DNA of 64,000 nucleotides from Candidatus Pantoea formicae (GTDB lineage Bacteria; Pseudomonadota; Gammaproteobacteria; Enterobacterales; Enterobacteriaceae). The translations under genes and the position numbers were made by a program. Positions within the stretch are counted from its first letter, which is position 1; every line of letters begins with the position of its first letter. Positions 7,555 through 16,245 of this stretch are shown piece by piece. The notes below the pieces were generated by a model. It did no database searches and was not told where the DNA came from. It saw nothing but the letters and a program-made list of their open reading frames with translations. The stretch spans positions 62,001-126,000 of the forward strand of contig NZ_VWXD01000011.1 in assembly GCF_011752625.1 (NCBI RefSeq), read 5' to 3'.

Positions 7555-8910
7555 TTATTTGATGATTTCGTAGCAGGGAATGTAGGCGCTGCCTGGCAGC
7601 TTCATGCGTTGTTGTGCGACAAAGCCCTGCAGCAGTTCATCCATGCGATGCATGATGTCTGCGTCACCCTGAAGCTGATAGGGACCCTTCTCGCGAATTT
7701 CCCGAATACCGACCTCTTTAACGTTTCCGGCAACAATGCCAGAGAAGGCACGGCGCAGATCCGCAGCCAGTTTTTCTGCTGGCTGGTTAGGGAACAGCTT
7801 CAGATTAGCCATATTTTCGTGCGTCGGCACGAACGGCACCTGTAACTCTGGCGCGATACGAATCGACCAGTTAAAGCTGTAAGCATCACCTGTTTCACGG
7901 CGATACTCCTTCACCTGTGGCATGGCTTTTTTCATCAAGCGCGCGACTTCGGCGGCATCATCAATGATGATTTTGTAGTGCTTACGTGCGGTCTCGCCCA
8001 GAGTATTGACGATGAAATCATCCAACACGCGGAAATAGTCGGCGCTCTCTTTAGGACCGGTCAGAATCAGTGGCAGCACTTGATCATTGTTGTGCGGGTT
8101 CATCAAAATTCCCAGCAGGTATAACAACTCTTCTGCTGTGCCGACACCCCCTGGGAAGATCACGATACCGTGTGCGATACGGACGAAGGCTTCGAGACGT
8201 TTTTCAATGTCCGGCATGATGATCAACTCATTCACCAGCGGGTTCGGTGGTTCAGCCGCGATGATAGAAGGCTCTGTCAGACCAATAAAGCGGCTGTCGT
8301 GGTAGCGCTGCTGCGCGTGGCCAACCGCAGCACCTTTCATCGGCGCTTCCATGACCCCTGGCCCACAGCCGGTGCAAATATTAAGTTCACGCAGGCCCAT
8401 TTGGGTGCCGACATTTCGGCAATACTGATACTCCACCGCGTTAATCGAGTGGCCGCCCCAGCACACCACGGTGTTGGGGTATTCGCCGATGTGCAGTGCG
8501 CGCGCATTACGCAGAATGGAAAACACTTGGTTGGTGATATGCGCGGAATCGTCAGCGTTTTTCTTATCACTACGCTCAAGCTGGCCATTCACAAACAGAA
8601 TGTCGCGCAGTACGGCAAACAGGTTAGCTTGCAGTGAGCGAATAATGCGCCCATCGACGAAAGCTTCTTCTGGCGGATTGATCAGTTCCAGTTTCACGCC
8701 ACGTTCACGACGCAGCACGTTGATATCAAAGTTTTCAAAGCGGGAAAGCAGTTCATGACTACTGTCGGTCTGGCTGCCGGAGTTGAGCACTGCAAGTGAG
8801 CAGTTACGAAATAGCTGGTAGAGGTCGCTGCTGGCCGTTTGCTTCAGCATGTCCACTTCCAACTGGGAAAGCAGATCCATTGAGCCTAAAGGGCTGATAT
8901 GTGTAATCAA
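7555..8910 (-). CDS. ppnN: Pyrimidine/purine nucleotide 5'-monophosphate nucleosidase PpnN
   Basis: PpnN (formerly YgdH) hydrolyses nucleotide monophosphates to free base and ribose 5-phosphate; in E. coli it is stimulated by (p)ppGpp. The protein of about 451 residues has the LOG-type Rossmann core with CTGCGPGVMEAPMKGA and the signature FPGGVGTAEELLYLLG. I chose a TTG start at 8910: AAGGAG lies five bases before it, the next codons ITHISPLGSMD match the E. coli N-terminus, and the upstream GTG at 8916 would overlap the ribosome binding site. The N-terminal third has a shorter loop (NGQLERSDKKNADD) than E. coli. relA, encoded in this window, makes its effector. Confidence 0.92.
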   Translation of the reverse strand: MITHISPLGSMDLLSQLEVDMLKQTASSDLYQLFRNCSLAVLNSGSQTDSSHELLSRFENFDINVLRRERGVKLELINPPEEAFVDGRIIRSLQANLFAVLRDILFVNGQLERSDKKNADDSAHITNQVFSILRNARALHIGEYPNTVVCWGGHSINAVEYQYCRNVGTQMGLRELNICTGCGPGVMEAPMKGAAVGHAQQRYHDSRFIGLTEPSIIAAEPPNPLVNELIIMPDIEKRLEAFVRIAHGIVIFPGGVGTAEELLYLLGILMNPHNNDQVLPLILTGPKESADYFRVLDDFIVNTLGETARKHYKIIIDDAAEVARLMKKAMPQVKEYRRETGDAYSFNWSIRIAPELQVPFVPTHENMANLKLFPNQPAEKLAADLRRAFSGIVAGNVKEVGIREIREKGPYQLQGDADIMHRMDELLQGFVAQQRMKLPGSAYIPCYEIIK

Positions 8911-9097
8911 GAGCACTCCTTCACACGCAAATGCGTGACTGATGACGCTGCGCTTTAACTGACTGAGCGCAGTGACGAAAATCCCTGGAAACGCAGGTTA
9001 AAACCCTCGCGCCTTGGACAGAGTAACGTTGTCCGCCGTCAATGCTCAAGTGGAACCGCGCATCCATGCAGCGGCCTGCGAGGCATCTCGCAATCTG

Positions 9098-9943
9098 TTA
9101 CTGGCGAACGAGGCGAGAGAAGCCTGGAGAGAAGGGCACGTTACTGCGCCATGGATTGATATCCAGCCCACCACGGCGCGTATAACGAGCGTAAACCGTC
9201 AGGGTTTCTGGTTGGCAAAAGCGTTGAATATCATTGAAAATACGCTCAACACACTGCTCGTGGAATTCATTGTGCTGACGGAAAGAGATCAGATAACGCA
9301 GCAGCGCCTCACGATCAATGCGCGGGCCCTTATAGCGAATCATGACGGAACCCCAATCCGGCTGATGGGTAATCAAACAGTTGGATTTCAGCAAATGGCT
9401 GACCAGCGTTTCCTCAACCACTTCGCTGCCTGCCGCTTGGGCCAGGTAATCGGCATTGAAAGCGTAGTCATGGATTTCAATGTCCTGCTCGTCAATCACA
9501 TCACCGGCGAAATGGCCAATGGGTTGGCCTTCTACCTCACTCAGACGGAACAACGCGACGCTCACTTCGCCGTTGGCGCAAGCGCGCAGATCGCGCTCCA
9601 GCGTATGACGCACTTCACCCCAGTCCGCGAAAACCGTCTGATTAAAACTGTTAAGATAAAGTTTGAAGCTCTTGGACTCGATCAGGTTTTCGCTGTCAGC
9701 ACGTAGTACAACCTCGCCTACCGCAACCTGCGGCACGCCTTTGCTGTTAAGCCAGGAGAGTTCGTACAACGTCCAGATATCTGCTCCCTGAAAGGGCAGA
9801 TTATCGGGGTAGAGTCCAAGCGGTTCACGATTCAGGCTGCGCGGCACAGATTGCAGCAGCGTGTTATCGTAGCGATCAACATAAGCCGTGGGCTTACCTA
9901 ACGTCAGGCCGCTTAATGCCTGATCGCGGTTTTCAGAAGACAT
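9098..9943 (-). CDS. queF: NADPH-dependent 7-cyano-7-deazaguanine reductase QueF
   Basis: QueF reduces the nitrile of preQ0 to the amine preQ1, a late step of queuosine synthesis before transfer into tRNA. It is the long, two-lobed (YqcD) form of 281 residues. The active-site cysteine is Cys189 in KSNCLITHQPDWGS, with Asp196 as the proton donor candidate; ESKSFKLYLNSFNQT is the QueF substrate motif and EFHEQCVERIF the C-terminal signature. Start set at ATG 9943 (MSSENRDQALSGL aligns with E. coli); a GTG four codons upstream is less likely. It is divergent from syd. queD and queE lie 23-25 kb away in this window. Confidence 0.95.
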   Translation of the reverse strand: MSSENRDQALSGLTLGKPTAYVDRYDNTLLQSVPRSLNREPLGLYPDNLPFQGADIWTLYELSWLNSKGVPQVAVGEVVLRADSENLIESKSFKLYLNSFNQTVFADWGEVRHTLERDLRACANGEVSVALFRLSEVEGQPIGHFAGDVIDEQDIEIHDYAFNADYLAQAAGSEVVEETLVSHLLKSNCLITHQPDWGSVMIRYKGPRIDREALLRYLISFRQHNEFHEQCVERIFNDIQRFCQPETLTVYARYTRRGGLDINPWRSNVPFSPGFSRLVRQ

Positions 9944-10005
9944 ATCGGTTACCACTACATTCTTTCAAAGTGGCTAAGTGTAACCGATCACAAGCGAGAA
10001 GATGA

Positions 10006-10554
10006 ATGATGCAGCAAACCGCAGACGCTCTGCGTGATTTTACCGCCCGTTATGTTCAGCACTGGCAGCAACAATCTGGACATCTACCCGCTAGCGCAGA
10101 CTTATTGGGGGTGCCTTCGCCTTGTATCGTCGCCACGCTGGACGATCGCGTGTTATGGCAGCCTCAGCCGTTCACATTGCCAGCGACACTTGAAGCGGTT
10201 GAACGTGCACTGGATATTCAGCTTCAACCAGAAATTAGCGCCATTTATACCTCACAGTTTGCTGGAGATATGCTGGCCACCTTTGATCAGCAGCCGATAA
10301 CCTTGTTACAGGTGTGGAGTGAATCAGACTTTGCCCGCTTGCAGGAAAACCTGATTGGTCACTTGGTCATGAAGCGCCGCTTGAAACAGAGTCCGACATT
10401 ATTCATTGCGACGACGGAATCCGAGCAGGATGTGATTGCGATCTGTAACTTAACGGGTGAAGTTATTCTGGAACAGCCTGGCAGTAAAAATCGCCAGATA
10501 CTGGCTGGCGATATCCAGACTTTTCTTAATGCTTTACAACCGGTTAGTGCCTGA
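10006..10554 (+). CDS. syd: SecY-interacting protein Syd
   Basis: Syd is a cytosolic protein that binds the SecY translocon at the inner membrane and is thought to proofread its assembly. The 182-residue protein contains LGVPSPCIV, the conserved YTSQFAGDM segment and ENLIGHLVMKRRLK followed by PTLFIAT, all characteristic of Syd. Start could be either of the two adjacent ATGs at 10006 and 10009. It is followed by csrB, as in E. coli. Confidence 0.93.
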   Translation: MMQQTADALRDFTARYVQHWQQQSGHLPASADLLGVPSPCIVATLDDRVLWQPQPFTLPATLEAVERALDIQLQPEISAIYTSQFAGDMLATFDQQPITLLQVWSESDFARLQENLIGHLVMKRRLKQSPTLFIATTESEQDVIAICNLTGEVILEQPGSKNRQILAGDIQTFLNALQPVSA

Positions 10555-10578
10555 TTAGCAGAGTTTACATATAGTCTA

Positions 10579-10612
10579 TGTAAGAGATCTCTCACATGGA
10601 GTGTGAGAGATC
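10579..10612. promoter_or_regulatory. UvrY-type boxes upstream of csrB
   Basis: The 18-base imperfect palindrome TGTAAGAGATCTCTCACA (10579-10596) fits the known UvrY box, described in E. coli upstream of csrB. Five bases later a further half-site TGTGAGAGATC (10602-10612) occurs, so 10586-10612 also forms a perfect 11-base inverted repeat with a TGGAG spacer. The centre of the palindrome is about 170 bases upstream of the CsrB start, similar to E. coli. The extra half-site could extend UvrY binding or form an RNA hairpin at the end of syd. Confidence 0.8.
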
Positions 10613-10730
10613 GCTAGATCATTTTGCAGACTTTCGTAAGTCCGGAATGTAAAAATATTGTGAATCATAAGCTTATGGCATCTCTCCTAAAAACAAGATG
10701 TGACTTAATCCATTAACGCTTCTTACTAGC

Positions 10731-10758
10731 TTGTTATTCCGATAGTTTCTGACAGAAT
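10731..10758 (+). promoter_or_regulatory. Candidate csrB core promoter
   Basis: TTGTTA (10731-10736) and CAGAAT (10753-10758) are separated by 16 bases directly ahead of the first GGA-rich CsrB sequence. The match to sigma-70 consensus is modest, as expected for a promoter that depends on UvrY. Confidence 0.5.
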
Positions 10759-10759
10759 A

Positions 10760-11074
10760 GTCACCACTGGCAGGAAGCCAAGGATTAAGAGACGTTCAGG
10801 AGAATGTCAGCCAGGAGGCAGGAACGTCACGGAGTTGACGTCACAAGGAAGGCTTCAGGATGAAGCAGGACACTCAGGATTGAGTAAGGGACACCTCCAG
10901 GATGGAGAATGAGAGCCGCGGGGATGTGGTGGGCCTGGATGCCAAGGACAAATGTCACGATGACAAGCAATGGAAAGCATAGGAAGAGTTGTCATGGATG
11001 AGCAGGGAGCACTGCGGTGGCGGGAATGCTGCAAACGAAACCGGGAGCACTGTAATAACAGTGCTCCCTTTTTT
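10760..11074 (+). ncRNA. csrB: CsrA-sequestering small RNA CsrB
   Basis: CsrB binds many copies of the translational regulator CsrA and so relieves its targets. This stretch carries about 22 GGA motifs, many in CAGGA(T/A)G context on short stem-loops, including the E. coli-identical core ACACCTCCAGGATGGAGAAT and the 3' segments TTGTCATGGATGAGCAGGGAGC and GAATGCTGC-AAACGAAACCGGGAGC. It ends in a perfect 11-base stem (11043-11068) with six T. It lies between syd and yqcC as in E. coli. The 5' end is approximate (10760-10765). BarA, the sensor that drives its transcription through UvrY, is encoded 11 kb downstream. Confidence 0.93.
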
Positions 11075-11140
11075 ATGGCTTTTTTGCGCATTGAATGACT
11101 AATGGTATGCTTGCCGCCCAATTTTCTCTGGAGGTGGCGT

Positions 11141-11467
11141 ATGTCGTCGCAAATGGTTATTCAACGGCTGCAGCAGGTCGAAGCGGTGATGCGCGAACAC
11201 GATCACTGGCAGACTCAATCCCCTGAGGCGGAAGCCTTCACTAGCACCGAGCCTTTTTGTCTCGATACGCTTGAGCCATTAGAGTGGCTACAGTGGGTGC
11301 TGATTCCTCGTTTTCACGCCTTAATTGAAGCGGGTGCACCGCTACCTCAGAACTTTGCCATCGCGCCTTACTATGAAGTCGCGCTGCCAGATTCGACGCC
11401 GGGCTATGCGGCACTGCTTCTCACACTAAACCACTTTGATGCGCTGTTTCAGGAACCCACTGCCTGA
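11141..11467 (+). CDS. yqcC: YqcC family protein
   Basis: A 108-residue protein of the YqcC family (DUF446), function unknown. The conserved core is PLEWLQWVLIPRFHALIEAG followed by LPQNFAIAPYYEVAL, which matches the E. coli protein and forms a small helical bundle. I set the start at ATG 11141, preceded by the ribosome binding site CTGGAGG; the 13 codons upstream in the same frame have no such signal. The stop codon overlaps the truC start by one base, so the two genes are translationally coupled, a conserved arrangement. Confidence 0.92.
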   Translation: MSSQMVIQRLQQVEAVMREHDHWQTQSPEAEAFTSTEPFCLDTLEPLEWLQWVLIPRFHALIEAGAPLPQNFAIAPYYEVALPDSTPGYAALLLTLNHFDALFQEPTA

Positions 11468-12246
11468 TGCTGGAAATCCTTTATCAAGATGAATGGCTGG
11501 TGGCCGTTAATAAGCCGTCCGGTTGGTTGGTGCATCGTAGTTGGCTCGATCGCGATGAAAAAGTGGTGGTGATGCAAACGGTACGTGACCAAATTGGTCA
11601 GCACGTTTTTACCGTACATCGCCTCGATCGCCCCACCTCCGGCGTGCTGTTAATGGCGCTCTCCAGCGAAGTGGCGCATTTGCTGTCCCAGCAGTTCGAG
11701 CAGCATAAGATGCAGAAGACCTACCACGCGGTGGTGCGCGGTTGGCTGGATGGCAGCGCGACGCTCGACTATCCGTTGGTCGAAGAACTGGATAAGATTG
11801 CCGATAAGTTCGCGACTCAGGAACGCACGGCGCAGCCTGCCGTAACGGATTATCGCTCACTGGCTCAGGTGGAAATGCCGGTGGCGATCAGCCGTTACAA
11901 CAGCGCGCGTTATACCTTGGTGGAAATGTCACCCCACACCGGCCGCAAGCATCAGTTGCGTCGTCATATGGTGCATTTGCGGCATCCTATTATTGGCGAT
12001 AGTGCGCATGGCGATCTGCGCCAAAACCGTGGTGCTGCAGAGCACTTTGGTATGAATCGATTGATGCTGCACGCCAGTGCACTGAGCCTGACGCATCCGG
12101 TAACCGGAGAATCTTTGGTGATCCGCGCCGGGTTGGATCGCGTCTGGCAAGGCATGCTGCAACAGTTTGGCTGGCAGGATCAGATCCCTGACGTTCCCAG
12201 GGTTGAGTTTGCCGACGAGGCAGTCCAGGATAACGCAACAGAATAA
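11467..12246 (+). CDS. truC: tRNA pseudouridine-65 synthase TruC
   Basis: TruC converts uridine 65 in the T-stem of tRNA-Ile and tRNA-Asp to pseudouridine. The 259-residue protein is a stand-alone RluA-family catalytic domain: it begins LEILYQDEWLVAVNKPSGWL, carries the catalytic Asp54 in VHRLDRPTSGVL, and has the TGRKHQLRRHMVHL and HASALSL motifs. No S4 domain is present, as normal for TruC. It overlaps yqcC by one base and is followed 12 bases later by yqcA. Confidence 0.95.
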   Translation: MLEILYQDEWLVAVNKPSGWLVHRSWLDRDEKVVVMQTVRDQIGQHVFTVHRLDRPTSGVLLMALSSEVAHLLSQQFEQHKMQKTYHAVVRGWLDGSATLDYPLVEELDKIADKFATQERTAQPAVTDYRSLAQVEMPVAISRYNSARYTLVEMSPHTGRKHQLRRHMVHLRHPIIGDSAHGDLRQNRGAAEHFGMNRLMLHASALSLTHPVTGESLVIRAGLDRVWQGMLQQFGWQDQIPDVPRVEFADEAVQDNATE

Positions 12247-12258
12247 AGGAGCGGCAAG

Positions 12259-12705
12259 ATGGCAAAGATTGGCATTTTTACAGGTACGGTTTACGGCAAT
12301 GCGCTGTTGGTGGCTGAAGAGGCACAGCCGGTACTGGAAGAGCAGGGCCACGAGGTCAAAGTTTTTGAGGATGCGTCACTGGCGGATTGGCAAGCTTATA
12401 GCCAAGAGGTCATTCTGATTGTCACCTCTACCACTGGCCAGGGCGACTTCCCGGACAATATTGCGCGTTTGTATGTGCAGGTGCGTGATGAAGTGGGTTA
12501 TCAGCCAGAGCTCCGCTACGGCGTGATTGCGCTGGGTGACAGCAGCTATGACAACTTCTGCGGCGCGGGTAAAACCTTTGATGCCACCTTGCAGGAGCAG
12601 AGCGCCAAACGCATCGGTGATGTGCTATTAGTGGATGCCACGGAAGATCCAGAGCCTGAGTCTGTCACCACGCCGTGGGTTGAGAGCTGGGGTAAGCTGT
12701 TGTAA
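12259..12705 (+). CDS. yqcA: Flavodoxin-family protein YqcA
   Basis: A 148-residue single-domain flavodoxin. The FMN phosphate loop is FTGTVYGNALLVAEE near residue 6, the second loop is TSTTGQGDFPDN near residue 55, and the third is LGDSSYDNFCGAG near residue 93; all three are the standard flavin contacts. It is an electron carrier; its natural partner is not established. AAGGAG precedes the start. It ends the yqcC-truC-yqcA run and faces garD. Confidence 0.93.
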   Translation: MAKIGIFTGTVYGNALLVAEEAQPVLEEQGHEVKVFEDASLADWQAYSQEVILIVTSTTGQGDFPDNIARLYVQVRDEVGYQPELRYGVIALGDSSYDNFCGAGKTFDATLQEQSAKRIGDVLLVDATEDPEPESVTTPWVESWGKLL

Positions 12706-12789
12706 TTCTGTCTTTGCTTCGTCTTTGGCAGGCGGCCGTCTGAACGCTCTGAAAAATAAGGTGATAATTTTTTAAAGCGCCAGATTGCC

Positions 12790-12814
12790 ACCCTCTCCCG
12801 TGTTGGGAGAGGGT
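12790..12814. terminator. Hairpin between convergent yqcA and garD
   Basis: A perfect 10-base stem (ACCCTCTCCC/GGGAGAGGGT) with a GTGTT loop lies between the two convergent stops. Neither side has a full U-run, so it may act as a weak bidirectional terminator or be a dispersed palindrome; similar CCCTCTCCC hairpins occur as repeats in many enterobacteria. Confidence 0.4.
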
Positions 12815-12824
12815 TGGATAGCTA

Positions 12825-14384
12825 TCAGGTCACCGGTGCCGGGTTAAACACCGCCAACTGATTGCGAATGCCCCAGCGATCGGACCAGGTTTGTTTTCGA
12901 CCACTGGCGATATCCAGAATCAATTCAAACAACCGCCAGCCCACCTGCTCGATACTCTCTTCGCCCGTGGCAATGGTGCCCGCGTTAATATCCATCAAAT
13001 CGTGCCAGCGTTCTGCCAAGGCATTGCGCGTTGCCATTTTAATCACCGGAATCGCCGCCAGGCCATAGGGTGTGCCGCGCCCCGTGGTGAAGACCTGCAA
13101 GGTAATACCGGACGCCATCTGCTGTGTACCACAAACAAAATCACTGGCGGGGGTTGCCGCATAAATCAGCCCCCGCTTCGTCGGGCGCTGGCCGGGTGAC
13201 AACACTTCCACAATCGGGCTGCGGCCTGATTTGGCAATCGATCCCAGCGCTTTCTCCACCACATTTGCCAGGCCCCCTTTTTTATTGCCGGGTGAGGGAT
13301 TAGCGCTACGGTCAGTCTGGCCCTGGCTGAGGTAATCATCATACCAGGCCATCTCTTCCAGCAGGCGTTGACCGACGTTTTCATCGACCACGCGCGGCGT
13401 CAGCAGATGTATTGCATCGCGCACTTCGGTGACCTCAGAGAACATCACGGTGGCACCACAGCGTACCAGCAAATCAGAAGCAAAGCCGACAGCCGGATTG
13501 GCCGTCACGCCGGAAAACGCATCGCTGCCGCCGCATTGCGTGCCAATCACCAGTTCTGATGCTGGGCAAGTCTCGCGTTGGCGCAGATTCAGTTTTTTCA
13601 GATGGCGCTCAGCCACCTGAAGAATTTCATCCACCATCGCGCCGAAGCCGACGTGACGCTCATCCTGCAAACGCACAATATCGTTGTCATCCAGCGAAAT
13701 GGCCTGCACATCCGGCGTGCCGGTCAACAGACGCTCCGGCTGTAATTTCTCGCAGCCGAGGCTAACAATCATCACTTCGCCACCAAAGTTGGGGTTGAGG
13801 GCGAGGTTGTGGATAGTGCGAATCGGCACCACCGCAGCCGGCGCGTTGATCGCCACACCACAGCCATAAAGATGATTGAGTGCCACAACGCCATCGACGT
13901 TAGGATAGCGTGGCAGCAGATCGCGTTCGATCATCTGCACCACATAATCCACCACACCGGCAACACAGTGCACGCTGGTGGTGATACCGAGCAGGTTGCG
14001 AGTCCCGACACTGCCATCGGCATTGCGATAGCCTTCAAAGGTATAACCCTCAAGCGGCGGCAGTGTAGGCGGGACATTGTTTGCCAATGGCAAGCTGTTG
14101 AGCGGGGGCGCTTCGGGCAGTGCCACCAAAGATTCTTCAATCCAGCTACCTTGCGCTATAGGGCGCAACGCGGTGCCAATCACCTCACCATAGCGCAGGA
14201 TTGCGCCATGCTCAGGAATATCGACTAAGGCCACTTTATGCCCTTGCGGCACATGTTCAGTCAGCTGCAAGCCGTCATCAAAGCGCGTGCCTGCCGGTAA
14301 GCCCTGGTTGTTAACCACGATCGCCACATTATCGGCGTCGTGCACTTTTATATAGAGCGGTTTCTCAGTTAGCGGTCGGTTCAT
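12825..14384 (-). CDS. garD: Galactarate dehydratase GarD
   Basis: GarD dehydrates D-galactarate (meso-galactarate) to 5-keto-4-deoxy-D-glucarate, the same intermediate GudD makes from glucarate. The 519-residue protein has the UxaA-type small SAF-like N-terminal domain (residues 1-95) and the large catalytic domain with GYRNADGSVGTRN, the metal-related HLYGCGVAINAP, SLGCEKLQPE and GTQCGGSDAFSGVTANP motifs. It is divergent from gudP across a 505-base control region. In E. coli garD is at another locus with garPLRK; here it is joined with the gud genes. Confidence 0.95.
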   Translation of the reverse strand: MNRPLTEKPLYIKVHDADNVAIVVNNQGLPAGTRFDDGLQLTEHVPQGHKVALVDIPEHGAILRYGEVIGTALRPIAQGSWIEESLVALPEAPPLNSLPLANNVPPTLPPLEGYTFEGYRNADGSVGTRNLLGITTSVHCVAGVVDYVVQMIERDLLPRYPNVDGVVALNHLYGCGVAINAPAAVVPIRTIHNLALNPNFGGEVMIVSLGCEKLQPERLLTGTPDVQAISLDDNDIVRLQDERHVGFGAMVDEILQVAERHLKKLNLRQRETCPASELVIGTQCGGSDAFSGVTANPAVGFASDLLVRCGATVMFSEVTEVRDAIHLLTPRVVDENVGQRLLEEMAWYDDYLSQGQTDRSANPSPGNKKGGLANVVEKALGSIAKSGRSPIVEVLSPGQRPTKRGLIYAATPASDFVCGTQQMASGITLQVFTTGRGTPYGLAAIPVIKMATRNALAERWHDLMDINAGTIATGEESIEQVGWRLFELILDIASGRKQTWSDRWGIRNQLAVFNPAPVT

Positions 14385-14533
14385 TGCTCACCTTCCAGTT
14401 CGTCGCGCGGTACATGGCAGCGCGTTGTAAATGCTTCCGTCACGTCATCATTTTTTGCCAGCCTCAGTATATGCAGGGGTATTGGCCAACGCATTGTGCA
14501 ACTGACTGGCTTTGCGCCGTTTTATTGCCTGAG

Positions 14534-14552
14534 TTTGGTTCGTTTCACCAAA
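14534..14552. promoter_or_regulatory. Inverted repeat in the garD-gudP control region
   Basis: A perfect inverted repeat TTTGGT-N7-ACCAAA lies roughly 150 bases from garD and 340 from gudP. It touches the candidate CRP site that follows. It could be an operator for the diacid regulator CdaR, but I know of no sequence evidence here that settles this. The rest of 14385-14889 holds no gene I can support. Confidence 0.4.
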
Positions 14553-14556
14553 TACA

Positions 14557-14572
14557 AGTGAAGAGACTCACA
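14557..14572. promoter_or_regulatory. Candidate CRP site in the garD-gudP control region
   Basis: AGTGA-N6-TCACA matches nine of the ten core positions of the CRP consensus TGTGA-N6-TCACA. It lies in the shared control region of two divergent sugar-acid catabolic units, where catabolite control is expected. Distance to each gene start is about 170 bases (garD) and 320 bases (gudP), which would suit action at garD or at a distant gudP promoter. Confidence 0.5.
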
Positions 14573-14889
14573 AAGTGTGTGCCATCAGGCTGTTTATTCA
14601 TCAATTTAGTCGTGAAAGATGCCGTTCCGTGAGCCACGCCGCAGCGTTATGTGCATTTGCCATAAAATGGGCGCTAATCTCTCTTCATTGTCGTGCTTCC
14701 TTCCAATGTCTCGCCTGCTGGCTGTTCCTATACTGATTCTCGTTCTTCAACGTTTGGTTATTCGTCACGACGCATCATCGTTTGCCATAACAACAATCGC
14801 CGTGTTTAACCCGACATCATTCTGATACCCAACGCGATGTGTATGCAGTCAGAGTGAATGTAGCGTTCGCTATATTTCAGGAGTGCATC

Positions 14890-16236
14890 ATGAATAGTTT
14901 CAGCCAGACAGCGGAAGCCGTGCAGAAACGCACCAATGCCCGTTACTGGATTGTGGTGATGTTATTTATCGTCACGTCGTTCAACTACGGTGACCGTGCA
15001 ACCATTTCAATTGCCGGTTCCGCCATGTCTAAAGATATCGGCCTCGATTCGGTCGGTCTCGGCTATATCTTCTCGGCCTTCTCATGGGCGTATGTGATTG
15101 GACAGATTCCCGGCGGCTGGCTGCTCGACCGCTTTGGATCTAAACGCGTTTACTTTTGGAGTATTTTCCTCTGGTCGCTGTTTACCCTGCTGCAAGGGTT
15201 CGTAGACCTGTTCAGTGGTTTCGGCATCGTGATCTCACTGTTCCTGCTGCGCTTTCTGGTCGGTCTGGCGGAGGCACCTTCCTTCCCGGGTAACAGCCGC
15301 ATTGTGGCAGCTTGGTTCCCGGCACAAGAGCGCGGTACCGCCGTCGCCATTTTCAACTCGGCGCAGTATTTCGCCACGGTGATCTTCGCCCCGATCATGG
15401 GCTGGCTGGTGGCCGAAGTGGGCTGGGCGCATGTGTTCTGGTTTATGGGCGGACTGGGCATCATCCTCAGCTTCGTCTGGCTGAAGTTCATGCACGATCC
15501 GAACAACCATCCGGGTGTGAACAAGGCTGAGTTGGAGTACATGGAGCAGGGCGGCGCGCTGATCAATATGGATGCCAAAAAGTCTGAACGCAAAGTGAGC
15601 TGGGATGATAAGTGGTATCAAATCAAACAGCTGCTTTCGACTCGCATGATGTGGGGTATCTACCTCGGACAATATTGCGTTAACGCACTGACCTACTTCT
15701 TTATCACCTGGTTCCCAGTGTATCTGGTGCAGGCACGCGGCATGTCGATTCTGAAAGCGGGCATGATCGCCTCTATCCCCGCCATCTGTGGCTTCCTGGG
15801 CGGCGTGTTGGGTGGCGTGATTTCAGATTACCTGATGCGCAAAACCGGTTCACTGAACATTGCACGTAAGACGCCGATTGTGGTCGGCATGCTGCTCTCC
15901 ATCAGCATGGTGATGTGTAACTACACCGAAACCGAGTGGGTTGTGGTGCTGTTTATGGCACTGGCGTTCTTCGGCAAGGGCATTGGTGCGCTGGGCTGGG
16001 CAGTGATGGCGGATACCGCACCGAAAGAGATCAGCGGTTTGAGCGGCGGCTTGTTCAACATGTTCGGCAACTTCTCCGGCATCGTCACGCCGATTGCTAT
16101 CGGCTACATCATCGCCGCTTCCGGTTCTTTCGAAGGTGCGCTGATTTATGTCGGGATCCACGCCTTTGTCGCAGCATTTAGCTTCCTGTTCATTACGGGT
16201 GATATCAAACGTATTGAACTGAAACATCGGGCATAA
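14890..16236 (+). CDS. gudP: Glucarate/galactarate transporter GudP (MFS)
   Basis: GudP imports D-glucarate and related diacids with protons. The 448-residue protein belongs to the anion:cation symporter branch of the major facilitator superfamily, with about 12 membrane segments; NARYWIVVMLFIVTSFNYGDR at the N-terminus, GGWLLDRFGSKRVYFWS after TM2-3 and GLAEAPSFPGNSRIVAAWFP in TM4 are near identical to E. coli GudP. The ATG at 14890 is preceded by CAGGAG and gives the E. coli-like N-terminus; an in-frame ATG 17 codons earlier lacks this. It is the first gene of the six-gene run gudP-gudX-gudD-garL-garR-garK. Confidence 0.95.
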   Translation: MNSFSQTAEAVQKRTNARYWIVVMLFIVTSFNYGDRATISIAGSAMSKDIGLDSVGLGYIFSAFSWAYVIGQIPGGWLLDRFGSKRVYFWSIFLWSLFTLLQGFVDLFSGFGIVISLFLLRFLVGLAEAPSFPGNSRIVAAWFPAQERGTAVAIFNSAQYFATVIFAPIMGWLVAEVGWAHVFWFMGGLGIILSFVWLKFMHDPNNHPGVNKAELEYMEQGGALINMDAKKSERKVSWDDKWYQIKQLLSTRMMWGIYLGQYCVNALTYFFITWFPVYLVQARGMSILKAGMIASIPAICGFLGGVLGGVISDYLMRKTGSLNIARKTPIVVGMLLSISMVMCNYTETEWVVVLFMALAFFGKGIGALGWAVMADTAPKEISGLSGGLFNMFGNFSGIVTPIAIGYIIAASGSFEGALIYVGIHAFVAAFSFLFITGDIKRIELKHRA

Positions 16237-16245
16237 GGACTGAGT

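Noticed and set aside
9014..9706. Open frame of 230 codons antisense to queF
   Set aside because: Shadow of the strongly conserved queF gene; no recognisable motifs.
10855..11121. Open frame of 88 codons on the minus strand across csrB
   Set aside because: Lies inside a clear non-coding RNA gene and shows no protein motifs.
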